Part shown: piece by piece, positions 7,817 through 15,665 of the stretch
How positions within the stretch are numbered: position 1 is the first letter of the stretch
How the letters are laid out: every line of letters starts with the position of its first letter
DNA from: Rhodococcus sp. KBS0724
GTDB taxonomy: Bacteria > Actinomycetota > Actinomycetes > Mycobacteriales > Mycobacteriaceae
DNA: 64,000 bases
Assembly: GCF_005938745.2 (NCBI RefSeq)
Contig: NZ_VCBX02000001.1
Span: 1,957,001 to 2,021,000, forward strand
Reading direction: 5' to 3'
Notes under the pieces: generated by a model
The model's input: only the letters and a program-made list of their open reading frames with translations
Databases searched by the model: none
Told to the model about the DNA's origin: nothing
Program-made: the position numbers and the translations under genes

Positions 7817-8887
7817 ATGTTTTCGAACGAAGTTAGCCGGCGAACTTTTGTCGTGGGAGCTGCCGCTGCGGCGGCCTCAACCCTTGTGGTGACCCAGGCG
7901 TCGGCCTCCGTTCCCGCGTCGGTGAGTCCGACTATCGCTGCGCGCCAACGGTTCTTCGGCTCCGAGAATGTTGATCCATCGACTGGCGAAGTGGACCCGT
8001 CCAAGACGATTCTCTCCTGGTTTGGTGTCACGAATTTTGCGATGGCCATCGCAGGCAACGTTCTTCTGCTGGACGCGTGGGTTCCTCGAGGAGAGTTCTC
8101 GAACTACGTGCCGACTAGCCCGGAAGAGTTGGCCGCGCTTGCGCCGAGTCACATTCTGATTGGGCACGGGCATTTCGACCACGCGGCAGACGCTGCCGAA
8201 ATAGCATCGCTCTGTGGAGCAACCATCGTCGGCACCGACGAGCACTGCAGCCAGATCGTCGGGCAGGCCACAACAGAACTCCGCACGTACCCGCTGGGTT
8301 CTGATCGAACTGACTTCTCGTTGTCTAACGGTGTTGCAGTACATACCGTTCGGCACCTGCATTCCGCGCTACGGGCACCACGAGGAGAGCAGCCGCCACT
8401 CGTTCTTGTGCCCGATTTCAGTCCGGCCATCGAACACCCGCCGACACCTCACGACGCTGCGCACCTGGCGTCGCATTTCAACGACGCCGAGGGCGGATCG
8501 TTGCTGTACCAGTTTGTGGTCGGTGACTTCGTACTGACGTGGCACGACAGCACGGGTCCGCTGTTCACCGACGCACCGGAGATCCTGGACGCCTTGCGTG
8601 CCTTGCCGGCCTCCACGGTGCAGATCGGCTCTATCCAGGGCTACAACCAGTACACGAACGGGCTCAGCGATCCGCTCGACTACATCCGGGCACTGCGGCC
8701 CTCTCTCTTCGTGCCGGCGCACCACGACAATTGGCTCGCACCGCTCTCCGCACCGGCCGTCGCATACGAAGAGAGACTGCGCCTGGCGCTTGCAGGCTTG
8801 CCGACGTCCCCTGAACTGCGACTACTTGTCGATCCGGCAGACTATGTTCAGCCTTCTCGGCTCACGTTCGACATTACGGTGAAATGA
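7817..8887 (+). CDS. Tat-exported MBL-fold metallo-hydrolase
   Basis: A 356-residue protein with a twin-arginine signal (SRRTFVVGAAAAAA, residues 7-20, then an ASA-type cleavage region near 30) and a metallo-beta-lactamase fold. The metal-binding motif HGHFDHAAD is at about residue 115; further histidines in TVRHLHS and PAHHDNW fit the binuclear centre. Beta-lactamase activity is not implied; related proteins include lactonases and UlaG-type phosphodiesterases. It reads divergently from the butanediol dehydrogenase and ends just before the convergent zinc-finger gene. Substrate unknown; a folded metal-loaded exported enzyme is the supported call. Confidence 0.8.
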   Translation: MFSNEVSRRTFVVGAAAAAASTLVVTQASASVPASVSPTIAARQRFFGSENVDPSTGEVDPSKTILSWFGVTNFAMAIAGNVLLLDAWVPRGEFSNYVPTSPEELAALAPSHILIGHGHFDHAADAAEIASLCGATIVGTDEHCSQIVGQATTELRTYPLGSDRTDFSLSNGVAVHTVRHLHSALRAPRGEQPPLVLVPDFSPAIEHPPTPHDAAHLASHFNDAEGGSLLYQFVVGDFVLTWHDSTGPLFTDAPEILDALRALPASTVQIGSIQGYNQYTNGLSDPLDYIRALRPSLFVPAHHDNWLAPLSAPAVAYEERLRLALAGLPTSPELRLLVDPADYVQPSRLTFDITVK

Positions 8888-8904
8888 CCGACGTCGTCTC
8901 GGAG

Positions 8905-9258
8905 TCAGTGGATGTGTTGCTGCCAATCGGCTGGCACTCGGCCCTCCGGACCTGGAGTGGGCTGGCTGGTGGGATGAGAAGTGGGCGGGGCTAATTCAGG
9001 TCCGTCGTAGGCTTCCTGGGTTTCGAAGCTCCAGAACCAATCCTCGCCAGGTTCGAAACTCTGCATGAAGGGATGCTTGGTGGCAGCTGCGTGAGCGCTG
9101 GCGTGTTGTGACGGGGATGAGTCGCAACATCCGATGTGACCGCACTGAGCACATCGACGCAAATGCACCCACCAACCGCCAGTTGCGTCGCATTCCATGC
9201 ACCCGGCACCACTCGGCGGCACGCTCGGATCAATTCCAGCTGGAAGTCCGTCTGTCAT
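8905..9258 (-). CDS. UBP-type zinc-finger protein
   Basis: A 117-residue protein built around one ZnF-UBP domain (residues 18-70). Cysteines in GCMECDATGGWWVHLRRCAQCGHIGCCDSS and histidines in QHASAHAAATKH are spaced as zinc ligands. The tail contains a tryptophan/phenylalanine-rich GEDWFWSF motif typical of the bacterial members, then a proline-rich end. In eukaryotes this fold binds free ubiquitin C-termini; in bacteria without ubiquitin its ligand is unknown. It is the last gene of a three-gene operon with a histidine kinase and a receiver-flavoprotein fusion, which suggests a signalling or redox-sensing role. Confidence 0.8.
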   Translation of the reverse strand: MTDGLPAGIDPSVPPSGAGCMECDATGGWWVHLRRCAQCGHIGCCDSSPSQHASAHAAATKHPFMQSFEPGEDWFWSFETQEAYDGPELAPPTSHPTSQPTPGPEGRVPADWQQHIH

Positions 9259-9320
9259 GGTCAGTCCCTTCGTTGAAGTGGCTCTGCTTCATTCATCGTG
9301 CGCGCCGAGTGGGGTGTGCG

Positions 9321-10763
9321 CTACTCGGCGTCGTCGACGTGGTTGCGTTCTGGTCCGGATATGGGCAGAAGGACGCGGAAGCGGGTGTCTCCGGGCTCGG
9401 ATGTGACCCGGAGTTCACCATGGTGTTTACCGACAACGATGCGCCACGAAATATCCAAGCCCAAGCCCGTTCCTTCTCCGACAGGCTTGGTGGTGAAGAA
9501 GGGCTGGAAGATTCTGTCGATGACGTCGTCGGGGATTCCTGGTCCGGTGTCGCAGATCTCGACGCAGACTCGATCACCATCCCGGCTGGTGCGAACAGTC
9601 AAGGTTCCAGTGCCATCCATGGCGGCGACAGCGTTGTCGATCAGGTTGGTCCACACTTGATTGAGTTCGCCGGCGTAAGCATCGATGGGAGGCAGAGTCC
9701 GGTCGTATTCCTTGACGACGGTGATGTCACCGATCTTCTGTCCCAACATGATCAGAGTGCTGTCAAGCAATTCGTGAACGTCGATAGTCTGAAAGGGAGC
9801 GCGGTCCATCTGCGAATACTGTTTGGCCGCACCGACAAGCGTGGAGATTCGCGTGGTGGAATCTGCGATCTCGTTCATCAGCAACTCGGATTCGATGGTG
9901 TAGTTCAACCAACGAATTGCACCCTCGAGCACAGACTCGTCCACGGCTGCGGCAACAGTCTCGAGCCAGTCGGTATCGAGGCCTGCTTGTACGAAGGTTG
10001 GTGCTAGGTCCCAACCGTCGCGGATGGAATGGTCCTCGAACCATTCGCCCAGCGAGTCCTCCCGATCGGACGCTTCAAGTGGAGTGAGCGTGGGAGCCTT
10101 GGCAACAACTTCGGCGACTTCCTCTTGCATACGCATAAGGGCGACAAGCGCATCGCGGTCGTAGAAGCCTGTGGCAATCATCCCCAGTTTGTGGCGCATT
10201 CCGGCAACCCGTTCACGCAGAGACGCAGTGGCTCGTACTGCAGCGGCGGCAGGATTGTTCAGTTCGTGGGTCAATCCGGCAGAGAGGGATCCGAGGGCAA
10301 GGAGACGCTCACGTTGATCCATGATCTGGCGGGTGTTCTGGTTACCGAAAAACACTCCTTCGAGAAGATGAACCGCCATCGGGAACCATTCGCGCACTAC
10401 CTCACCGAACTTGTCGGCATCGAGAACAAAGAACGTCGACGGCTTGGTTACCCGCAGCGACGCCGAATAGATTTGCGGTACGCGGTCACCCAAGTACGAC
10501 GTCCAGCCGCCGGAGTAGACGCCTCTCTGGGAGGTGCGCACCATCTCGATGTCTTCGCCGCCCGAGAGTTTCGACATGATCAGTTCGCCCTCGATCAGGA
10601 CGTAGAAGCACGAAGCCGGGTCGCCTTCGAGGTAGACCTGGCCACGGTCGATTTCAGTGATGTGGCCACTCTGGCAGAGTGTTTCGAGTTGATCATCGCT
10701 GAGCTTCTCGAACAGAAAAAGTGTGCGAAGAAGTTCTGGACTGCATTCTGGAACAGACATCAA
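9321..10763 (-). CDS. cNMP-domain sensor histidine kinase
   Basis: A 480-residue cytosolic kinase without membrane helices. Residues 10-130 are a cyclic-nucleotide/Crp-type effector domain (FEKLSDDQLETLCQ to LDADKFGEVV). The phosphoacceptor is His166 in LTHELNNPAA, and the ATP-binding domain shows the N box (NQVWTNLIDNAVAAM), G1 (CDTGPGIPD) and G2 (GEGTGLGLDI). It begins 6 nt after the stop of the receiver-flavoprotein gene and is followed by the zinc-finger gene, so it very likely phosphorylates the receiver of its neighbour. Effector-domain ligand is unknown. A second ATG one codon in is an equally possible start. Confidence 0.85.
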   Translation of the reverse strand: MMSVPECSPELLRTLFLFEKLSDDQLETLCQSGHITEIDRGQVYLEGDPASCFYVLIEGELIMSKLSGGEDIEMVRTSQRGVYSGGWTSYLGDRVPQIYSASLRVTKPSTFFVLDADKFGEVVREWFPMAVHLLEGVFFGNQNTRQIMDQRERLLALGSLSAGLTHELNNPAAAAVRATASLRERVAGMRHKLGMIATGFYDRDALVALMRMQEEVAEVVAKAPTLTPLEASDREDSLGEWFEDHSIRDGWDLAPTFVQAGLDTDWLETVAAAVDESVLEGAIRWLNYTIESELLMNEIADSTTRISTLVGAAKQYSQMDRAPFQTIDVHELLDSTLIMLGQKIGDITVVKEYDRTLPPIDAYAGELNQVWTNLIDNAVAAMDGTGTLTVRTSRDGDRVCVEICDTGPGIPDDVIDRIFQPFFTTKPVGEGTGLGLDISWRIVVGKHHGELRVTSEPGDTRFRVLLPISGPERNHVDDAE

Positions 10764-10769
10764 ATCTCC

Positions 10770-12446
10770 CTATGGTTGAGCGAGATAGCGGTGGACGAAC
10801 ATCACGGCCATCGCTCCTTCGCCGACAGCCGACGCGACCCGCTTGGCTGATTCGGCGTGTACGTCGCCGGCGACAAAGACTCCGGGAACGCTGGTTTCGA
10901 GGTGGTGGGGTGCTCGATCGAGGGGCCACCCTTGCGGTGTGATGCCGTCGGCGGTGAGGTCGGGTCCTGCGAGGATAAATCCATGGCGATCTCGAACGAC
11001 CACGTCGCCCAGCCAATCCGTCAGCGGAGCGGCGCCGATGAAGATGAACAGCCACTGCGCGTCGACGGTCTCTTCTTCGCCAGTTGCTCTGTTCAGCAGC
11101 GTTATTCGCTCGAGATGATCGTCGCCGTCAGCCGCGATTACTTCTGTGCACGCGCGGACCGAGATCTTCGGGTTCTTCTCGATCTGCTGAATCAGGTAGT
11201 AGGACATGGATGCTTCGAGTGAAGCGCCACGGATGAGTATGGTGACGGATCGCGCTCCGCGTGAAAGATAAACGGCTGCTTGGCCTGCGGAGTTCGCCCC
11301 GCCCACAATGTAGACGTCCTGCTCGCTACAACGCGCGGCTTCGGTGACGGCAGACCCGTAGTACACGCCTCGGCCGGTGAAGGTGTCGAGACCGGGGGCC
11401 GAAAGCTGGCGGTACGAAACACCGGTAGCCAAGATGACCGAGTGCGCGTCGACGGACGTGCCGTCGTCGAAACGAACTGTGCGAGCAGACCCGTTGATCT
11501 CGAGGCCCGTCACATCGCGGGCTGTGATGACCTCGGCGCCGAACTTTGATGCCTGCCTTCGTGCGCGATCGGCCAACTGTGATCCGGAAACGCCGTCGGG
11601 GAAGCCGAGATAGTTTTCGATACGAGAGCTTTGACCCGCTTGCCCGCCGGTGGCGCGTCGTTCGATAAGGACTGTCCTCAGGCCCTCGGAGGCTCCATAG
11701 AGCGCCGCACCTAACCCCGCGGGCCCACCGCCGACGACAACCAAATCGTAGAAATCCTCCGACAGGGTGGTGCTGAGGCCGAGCTTGTCCGCGAGTTCGG
11801 TATCCGTCGGCTCAACCAGTACGTCACCGTTCGGAGCAATGACGACGGGAAGGTTAAGTTCGTCGGCTCCTGCGGCGGCAAGGAGTCGTTGTCCCTCAGG
11901 CTCGTCCGACATGTACCAGCGGTAAGCAAGTTGATTGCGCGCCAGGAACTCTCGAACATCCGAGGATCGACCAGACCAACGATGGCCGACGACTTTGGTC
12001 TCCTCCGTGGGGTGGTGGCTGGAGCCGGCCCAGGCGTCAAGGAGGGCGTCGATGACCGGGTAGAGCTTTTCTTCCGGAGGATCCCAAGGTTTGAGTAGGT
12101 AGTGATCGAGGTCGACGACGTTGATGGCGTCGATCGCGGCATCAGTATCTGCATACGCCGTCAGAAGGACGCGTCGAGCTATGGGGTAGAGATCCATTGC
12201 CTGTTCGAGGAATTCGATTCCGCTCAAACCGGGCATGCGGTAGTCGGCGACGATAACGGCGACAGCGTCCCCGCGAAGCTTCATTTCGCGCAGAGTTTCG
12301 AGCGCCTGATCGCCCGATTCGGCGCGGATGATTCGATATTTCTCGCCGTAGCGTTCACGAAGGTCACGGACCACGGCCCGGGAAACCCCGGGGTCGTCGT
12401 CGACGCTGAGGATAGCTGGTTTGGCAGGTGCTTTCGGCGTGCTCAC
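10770..12446 (-). CDS. Response-regulator/thioredoxin-reductase-like fusion flavoprotein
   Basis: A 558-residue three-part protein. Residues 10-130 are a receiver domain with acidic pair D16-D18, phosphoacceptor D68 (VADYRMPG) and K119. Residues 155-225 look like a glutaredoxin-fold insert (SSDVREFLARNQLAYRWYMS). Residues 235-558 are a thioredoxin-reductase-type flavoprotein with FAD loop GGGPAG (239-244), the TGGQAGQSS stretch and NADPH loop VGGANSAGQAA. Where thioredoxin reductases have CxxC in YCATCD, this protein reads YYGSAV, so both redox cysteines are absent. The GTG at 12446 follows GGGAGGG; longer upstream frame is not protein-like. First gene of the operon with the kinase and zinc finger. 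Its reaction is unknown. Confidence 0.85.
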   Translation of the reverse strand: MSTPKAPAKPAILSVDDDPGVSRAVVRDLRERYGEKYRIIRAESGDQALETLREMKLRGDAVAVIVADYRMPGLSGIEFLEQAMDLYPIARRVLLTAYADTDAAIDAINVVDLDHYLLKPWDPPEEKLYPVIDALLDAWAGSSHHPTEETKVVGHRWSGRSSDVREFLARNQLAYRWYMSDEPEGQRLLAAAGADELNLPVVIAPNGDVLVEPTDTELADKLGLSTTLSEDFYDLVVVGGGPAGLGAALYGASEGLRTVLIERRATGGQAGQSSRIENYLGFPDGVSGSQLADRARRQASKFGAEVITARDVTGLEINGSARTVRFDDGTSVDAHSVILATGVSYRQLSAPGLDTFTGRGVYYGSAVTEAARCSEQDVYIVGGANSAGQAAVYLSRGARSVTILIRGASLEASMSYYLIQQIEKNPKISVRACTEVIAADGDDHLERITLLNRATGEEETVDAQWLFIFIGAAPLTDWLGDVVVRDRHGFILAGPDLTADGITPQGWPLDRAPHHLETSVPGVFVAGDVHAESAKRVASAVGEGAMAVMFVHRYLAQP

Positions 12447-12624
12447 TCGGTGCCCTCCCGGCGTTGTAGTCAACCCCTCCAGTATGCGACTGCTGCGCAA
12501 ACCGTCAATCGCTACAGATGCGCTGGAAGCGAACAGCGCTATGTGAACTTGGAATTTATCGGTAACGGGAACCGATCCGGCTTCTGGCGCATCAAACAGA
12601 GTGAGTTCATACCGAAGGGGGCCG

Positions 12625-13149
12625 ATGAGAATGTCGATGGGGGGTCGGCTTCTCATGGCAGGGATGTTGGTATGGGCTTTGGCCGGATGCGGCTCAGCCG
12701 TGGAGGGGGAGGCTGAGCCGCTATCCGGTCAAGAGGGGTTATTCGATCCGTGTACGGACATTCCGGATTCCGCGATTCGGGGCGTCGGTCTTGATCCGCT
12801 GACTAAGGAAAGAGATCTGGTTGGCGTCGAAGAACTCGGGTGGAAGATCTGTTCGTGGACGGGGCCGTGGTATTTCGTTGTCGTTATGTCGAACGTGTAC
12901 TCATTGCAAGATGTTCGGTCCAACACCGATTTCACCGGATTTCGAGATGTTGAAATTGGACAAAGGCAAGGTGTTCAGTACTCCCGTGCTCAGGATCAAG
13001 TTGGTGCGTCCTGCTATGTCGCGACGCCAGTTGAGCAGGGCACGATCTGGCTTCGAGTCTCCCGGATGGGCCTACATCCGATCGAAGAGTCCACATGCAC
13101 GCTCGCGACGCGATACGGAGCAGAACTTGAAACCTATTGGCCACATTGA
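12625..13149 (+). CDS. DUF3558-type lipoprotein, copy A
   Basis: A 174-residue lipoprotein with a short basic n-region, hydrophobic core and lipobox ALAGC, then a domain of the DUF3558 type: PCTDIPDSAIRGVGLDP, GWKICSW, a central WYFVVVMSN strand and two more cysteines (SCYV, STCTL). Four cysteines besides the lipobox are shared with copy B at 13579, suggesting two disulfides. ATG 12625 is supported by AAGGGGG about 5 nt upstream. It is followed 26 bp later by a small helical protein; the same two-gene order repeats immediately. Function of the family is unknown; it faces the outside of the cytoplasmic membrane. Confidence 0.8.
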   Translation: MRMSMGGRLLMAGMLVWALAGCGSAVEGEAEPLSGQEGLFDPCTDIPDSAIRGVGLDPLTKERDLVGVEELGWKICSWTGPWYFVVVMSNVYSLQDVRSNTDFTGFRDVEIGQRQGVQYSRAQDQVGASCYVATPVEQGTIWLRVSRMGLHPIEESTCTLATRYGAELETYWPH

Positions 13150-13175
13150 AGATCCGATGAACGAGGGGGGTTGTT

Positions 13176-13577
13176 GTGACCAATCCTGATGGGTCCGCTG
13201 ATGGCTCACAACTGTCACAATGGGCAACCTGGAGAGGCGAAGTTGAAGGCGGCGCGATCGCAGTGGACTTTGAAGTGGCCCGCAAACTCCGTGACATTTG
13301 TAGGGCGTACCGGGCAGAGTTGGATGTTGCGCTTCGGAAGGTTGAGTCGGCGTCAAATGTGAGGGGAATGGGCACACTTCAATCGGGAATCGACCTGGCG
13401 CGTAAATTCTCGCTGAAAGCGTCTGGGGGCGAGGACTCGCTTGAGAAGTCACTCCTTAGCCACATCGATGTGCTAAACGAGATGGAAGCATACTTTCAGG
13501 CATGCGTGACACGCTATTTCGCTGCGGAAGCGGAGAACGCGGATCGTCTGGCCCGGCATGAAGTATCGGGATCTTAG
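13176..13577 (+). CDS. Small helical protein with YxxxE tail motif, copy A
   Basis: A 133-residue, mainly helical protein without signal peptide. Its middle holds GMGTLQSGIDLARKFSLKAS, and the C-terminal helix runs MEAYFQACVTRYFAAEAENA. The Y-F-A-A-E stretch fits the YxxxD/E signal used by type VII (ESX) secretion substrates after a helical hairpin, although no WXG turn is visible. GTG 13176 is preceded by GAGGGGGG. It is paired with the DUF3558 lipoprotein upstream and is a paralogue of the protein at 14134. Type VII secretion is inference; no ESX core gene lies in the window. Confidence 0.75.
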   Translation: MTNPDGSADGSQLSQWATWRGEVEGGAIAVDFEVARKLRDICRAYRAELDVALRKVESASNVRGMGTLQSGIDLARKFSLKASGGEDSLEKSLLSHIDVLNEMEAYFQACVTRYFAAEAENADRLARHEVSGS

Positions 13578-13578
13578 A

Positions 13579-14097
13579 ATGGCGCAAATTCGACTTATGT
13601 TGGCGGCGGTGACCATTGGGTTGCTTACAGTGAGTTGTGGTTCAACCGTTGTGGGTGAGCCTGAGCGCGCATCTGGACAAGAGGGATTGTTCAACCCGTG
13701 TACGGACATTCCGGACTCGGTGATTGAGGGAGTGGGTTTGGATCCGGCGACGGAGAGCGTTGATATTTTTGGCGTCGAACAGCCAGGGTGGAAGATTTGT
13801 AAATGGTCAAGTGACTGGTACTTCTTCACAATATTCTCGAACGAATACACAGTTGAACAGCTTCAGGCCAATGCGCGGTATGTCGATGTCGAGTCGATAC
13901 CTATCGGGAACCGGATGGGCGTCCAATTTCACGAAGCAGATGACCCTACGCTTGCTCGCTGTTTCGTAGCGCTTGCAGTGGACCAAGGAGCGGTGTGGCT
14001 AAGCGTGAGTACGAAGGCAACATACGTGCAAACCGAACCGACTTGTTCGCTGACGCGAAGATATGCGGATGCACTTGAACGCAACCTACCTCGGTGA
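13579..14097 (+). CDS. DUF3558-type lipoprotein, copy B
   Basis: A 172-residue paralogue of the 12625 lipoprotein: signal MAQIRLMLAAVTIGLLTVSC with lipobox TVSC, then SGQEGLFNPCTDIPDSVIEG, GWKICKW, RCFV and PTCSL matching copy A position for position. ATG 13579 gives a normal signal peptide; an in-frame ATG at 13558, overlapping the previous gene by 20 bp, is the alternative. Neither has a strong ribosome binding site, so translational coupling to the previous gene is likely. It belongs to the four-gene duplicated cluster ending at a strong terminator. Confidence 0.8.
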   Translation: MAQIRLMLAAVTIGLLTVSCGSTVVGEPERASGQEGLFNPCTDIPDSVIEGVGLDPATESVDIFGVEQPGWKICKWSSDWYFFTIFSNEYTVEQLQANARYVDVESIPIGNRMGVQFHEADDPTLARCFVALAVDQGAVWLSVSTKATYVQTEPTCSLTRRYADALERNLPR

Positions 14098-14133
14098 CTT
14101 TTTGGGCGATTGAACATCGGAAATGGAGGGGCA

Positions 14134-14535
14134 ATGCCACCGCTGGTTGAAGGTTCAGAATCTCAAGACGCTCGTTCGATGTGGTCAGCCTGGACCGCTG
14201 ACCTTCAGGATGGGGGATTGAGTGTTGACCGTGACGTTGCCAACAAATTGGTGGCTGCGTGTAAACAACTTCGCGACGAGCTCATTGCGATGAAGGAGGG
14301 GTTTCGAGACCTCGCCCAGGTGAAGGGAATGGGGACCTTGCAATCGGGCCTCGACTTGGCTGAGAAGTTCTCGAAGAAAGCCGTGGGTGGCGAGGACTCG
14401 TTGGAAAAATCTCTCGACAGCCACATCGCCGTGGTGAAGGAGATGCGAGCCTACTTCCAAGCCTGCATCGACCGCTATGAATCCGTGGACGGTGAGAACG
14501 CCGCCACCCACGCGAAGTTCGAGATCCCTGGATAG
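14134..14535 (+). CDS. Small helical protein with YxxxD tail motif, copy B
   Basis: A 133-residue paralogue of the 13176 protein. It shares GMGTLQSGLDLAEKFSKKA, GGEDSLEKSL, and the terminal helix MRAYFQACIDRYESVDGENA; here the tail motif is Y-E-S-V-D, an exact YxxxD. The N-terminal part begins MPPLVEGSESQDARSMWSAW and contains two tryptophans but no canonical WXG. GGAGGGG just before ATG 14134 decides the start over a TTG at 14110. It closes the cluster, followed by a bidirectional terminator. Predicted cytosolic-to-exported helical protein; function unknown. Confidence 0.75.
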   Translation: MPPLVEGSESQDARSMWSAWTADLQDGGLSVDRDVANKLVAACKQLRDELIAMKEGFRDLAQVKGMGTLQSGLDLAEKFSKKAVGGEDSLEKSLDSHIAVVKEMRAYFQACIDRYESVDGENAATHAKFEIPG

Positions 14536-14545
14536 GCACAAAAAA

Positions 14546-14580
14546 TCTCGCTGAGCCGGAGGGCATCCGACTCAGCGAGA
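14546..14580. terminator. Bidirectional terminator
   Basis: TCTCGCTGAG (14546-14555) pairs with CTCAGCGAGA (14571-14580), and the inner CCGGA/TCCGA extends the stem with one mismatch. An A run precedes it, giving a T run on the minus strand. It lies between the convergent gene ending at 14535 and ribH ending at 14592. Confidence 0.8.
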
Positions 14581-14591
14581 CTGTGGAATGA

Positions 14592-15053
14592 CTAGGCGGT
14601 CGGCAGAGCCTTCAGCGAGGTGACTGTGGCGTCCACAGCGCGAGCGGCTTCGGCACCTTTCTTCACGAAATGGGTGCTGAAGTAGTCGACATGCTCAGCA
14701 TGCTCATGGAAGTTGTGCGGCGTCAGGACGACGGAGAAGACCGGCACATCGGTATCAAGCTGCACTCGCATCAAACCGTCGATGACGGCTGTCGCCACAA
14801 AATCGTGGCGGTAGATGCCGCCGTCGACGACGAGACCAGCAGCAACAATTGCCTGGTAACGGCCCGTCTGCGCCAAACGGCGAGCGTGCAGCGGGATCTC
14901 GAAAGCGCCCGGCACCTCGAAGAAATCGACTGAGTCGCGGGCGTAGCCCAAGCCGACGATTTCGTCTGTGAATCCGTCACGTGCACGGTCCACGATGTTG
15001 CGATGCCACGTCGCCTGAATGAACGCGATGCGCTGTCCCTGGATGTCACTCAT
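14592..15053 (-). CDS. ribH: 6,7-dimethyl-8-ribityllumazine synthase
   Basis: A 153-residue riboflavin pathway enzyme that condenses the ribityl-aminouracil with dihydroxybutanone phosphate. The substrate-binding GAFEIPLHARRLA is at about residue 55 and the loop LTPHNFHEHAEH near 115. That HNFHEH pattern is characteristic of the RibH2-type lumazine synthases of Brucella and Mesorhizobium rather than of the housekeeping RibH of actinobacterial rib operons. No other rib gene is adjacent, which also fits a second, separately expressed copy. ATG 15053 is used; the upstream extension of the frame overlaps the divergently unrelated Lrp gene end and is not conserved-looking. Confidence 0.85.
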   Translation of the reverse strand: MSDIQGQRIAFIQATWHRNIVDRARDGFTDEIVGLGYARDSVDFFEVPGAFEIPLHARRLAQTGRYQAIVAAGLVVDGGIYRHDFVATAVIDGLMRVQLDTDVPVFSVVLTPHNFHEHAEHVDYFSTHFVKKGAEAARAVDATVTSLKALPTA

Positions 15054-15099
15054 AACGACAAAACTACTGCACCAGGAAGCGTCGTCGCGAATGCGCGTC

Positions 15100-15612
15100 T
15101 CAATCCTGCTGTCGCGGGAAGGCTGTGGAGCGCCCCCAGCCCGCATCGTTGGTGAGGTGCTCGAGCAGTGGCTGGATTCGATAGGGAAGTGGATTGGTCA
15201 ACGCGATCGTGGTGGTGGAATGCGTGACACCCGGAAGGCTGACGATCTGCTCGGCCAACTTCTGCAACGCAGCGTGGGTGGAGGTGGCGACGCGCACCAG
15301 TAGATCCTCGCGTCCGGTGGTGGCGTGAATTTCGATTACCTCGGGCAACTCGGCCAGGCTCCTCGCGATGGCGCTGATCTTTCCCTGCTCCAATTCGAGG
15401 CCCACAAAGGCCTGAATGGGAATACCGACTTCGGGGAGATCGAGATTGGGGCGGAAGCCGGTCAGAATTCCACCTGATTCCATCCGCTTCATCCTGGCCT
15501 GGACAGTGTTGCGGGCTACCCCCAACGAGTTGGCGAGTTCGGCGACACTCATGCGCGAATCCTTGCTGAGCAATCCGAGTAGCTGGACGTCGAGCTTGTC
15601 GATGCTGAGCAT
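15100..15612 (-). CDS. Lrp/AsnC family regulator of valine dehydrogenase
   Basis: A 170-residue feast/famine regulator: winged helix at residues 1-60 (LDVQLLGLLSKDSRMSVAEL, then LGVARNTVQARMKRME) and a ligand-binding RAM domain with the GREDLLVRVAT strand. It is transcribed divergently from valine dehydrogenase, with two palindromes in the shared region, so it most likely senses a branched-chain amino acid and controls that gene and itself. In Streptomyces a comparable regulator controls branched-chain catabolism. The effector is inferred from the neighbour. Confidence 0.85.
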   Translation of the reverse strand: MLSIDKLDVQLLGLLSKDSRMSVAELANSLGVARNTVQARMKRMESGGILTGFRPNLDLPEVGIPIQAFVGLELEQGKISAIARSLAELPEVIEIHATTGREDLLVRVATSTHAALQKLAEQIVSLPGVTHSTTTIALTNPLPYRIQPLLEHLTNDAGWGRSTAFPRQQD

Positions 15613-15628
15613 TTTGTGAACCTTTCTT

Positions 15629-15646
15629 CAGTGATCGAGGTCACTG
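15629..15646. promoter_or_regulatory. Palindrome ahead of Lrp gene
   Basis: CAGTGA (15629-15634) and TCACTG (15641-15646) form a perfect 6-bp inverted repeat about 17 nt upstream of the Lrp start codon, a likely autoregulatory site. Confidence 0.4.
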
Positions 15647-15665
15647 GATGATCGTATTGCTTAGT

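Noticed and set aside
7817..8887. Beta-lactamase resistance determinant
   Set aside because: The HGHFDHAAD motif shows the metallo-beta-lactamase fold only; the overall sequence fits UlaG/lactonase-type hydrolases.
9030..9070. Possible tRNA T-loop (GGTTCGAAA)
   Set aside because: The sequence is inside the zinc-finger gene and no acceptor, D or anticodon stems can be built around it.
9108..10007. Plus-strand open frame opposite the histidine kinase
   Set aside because: No recognisable domain and no ribosome binding site; the minus strand encodes all histidine kinase boxes.
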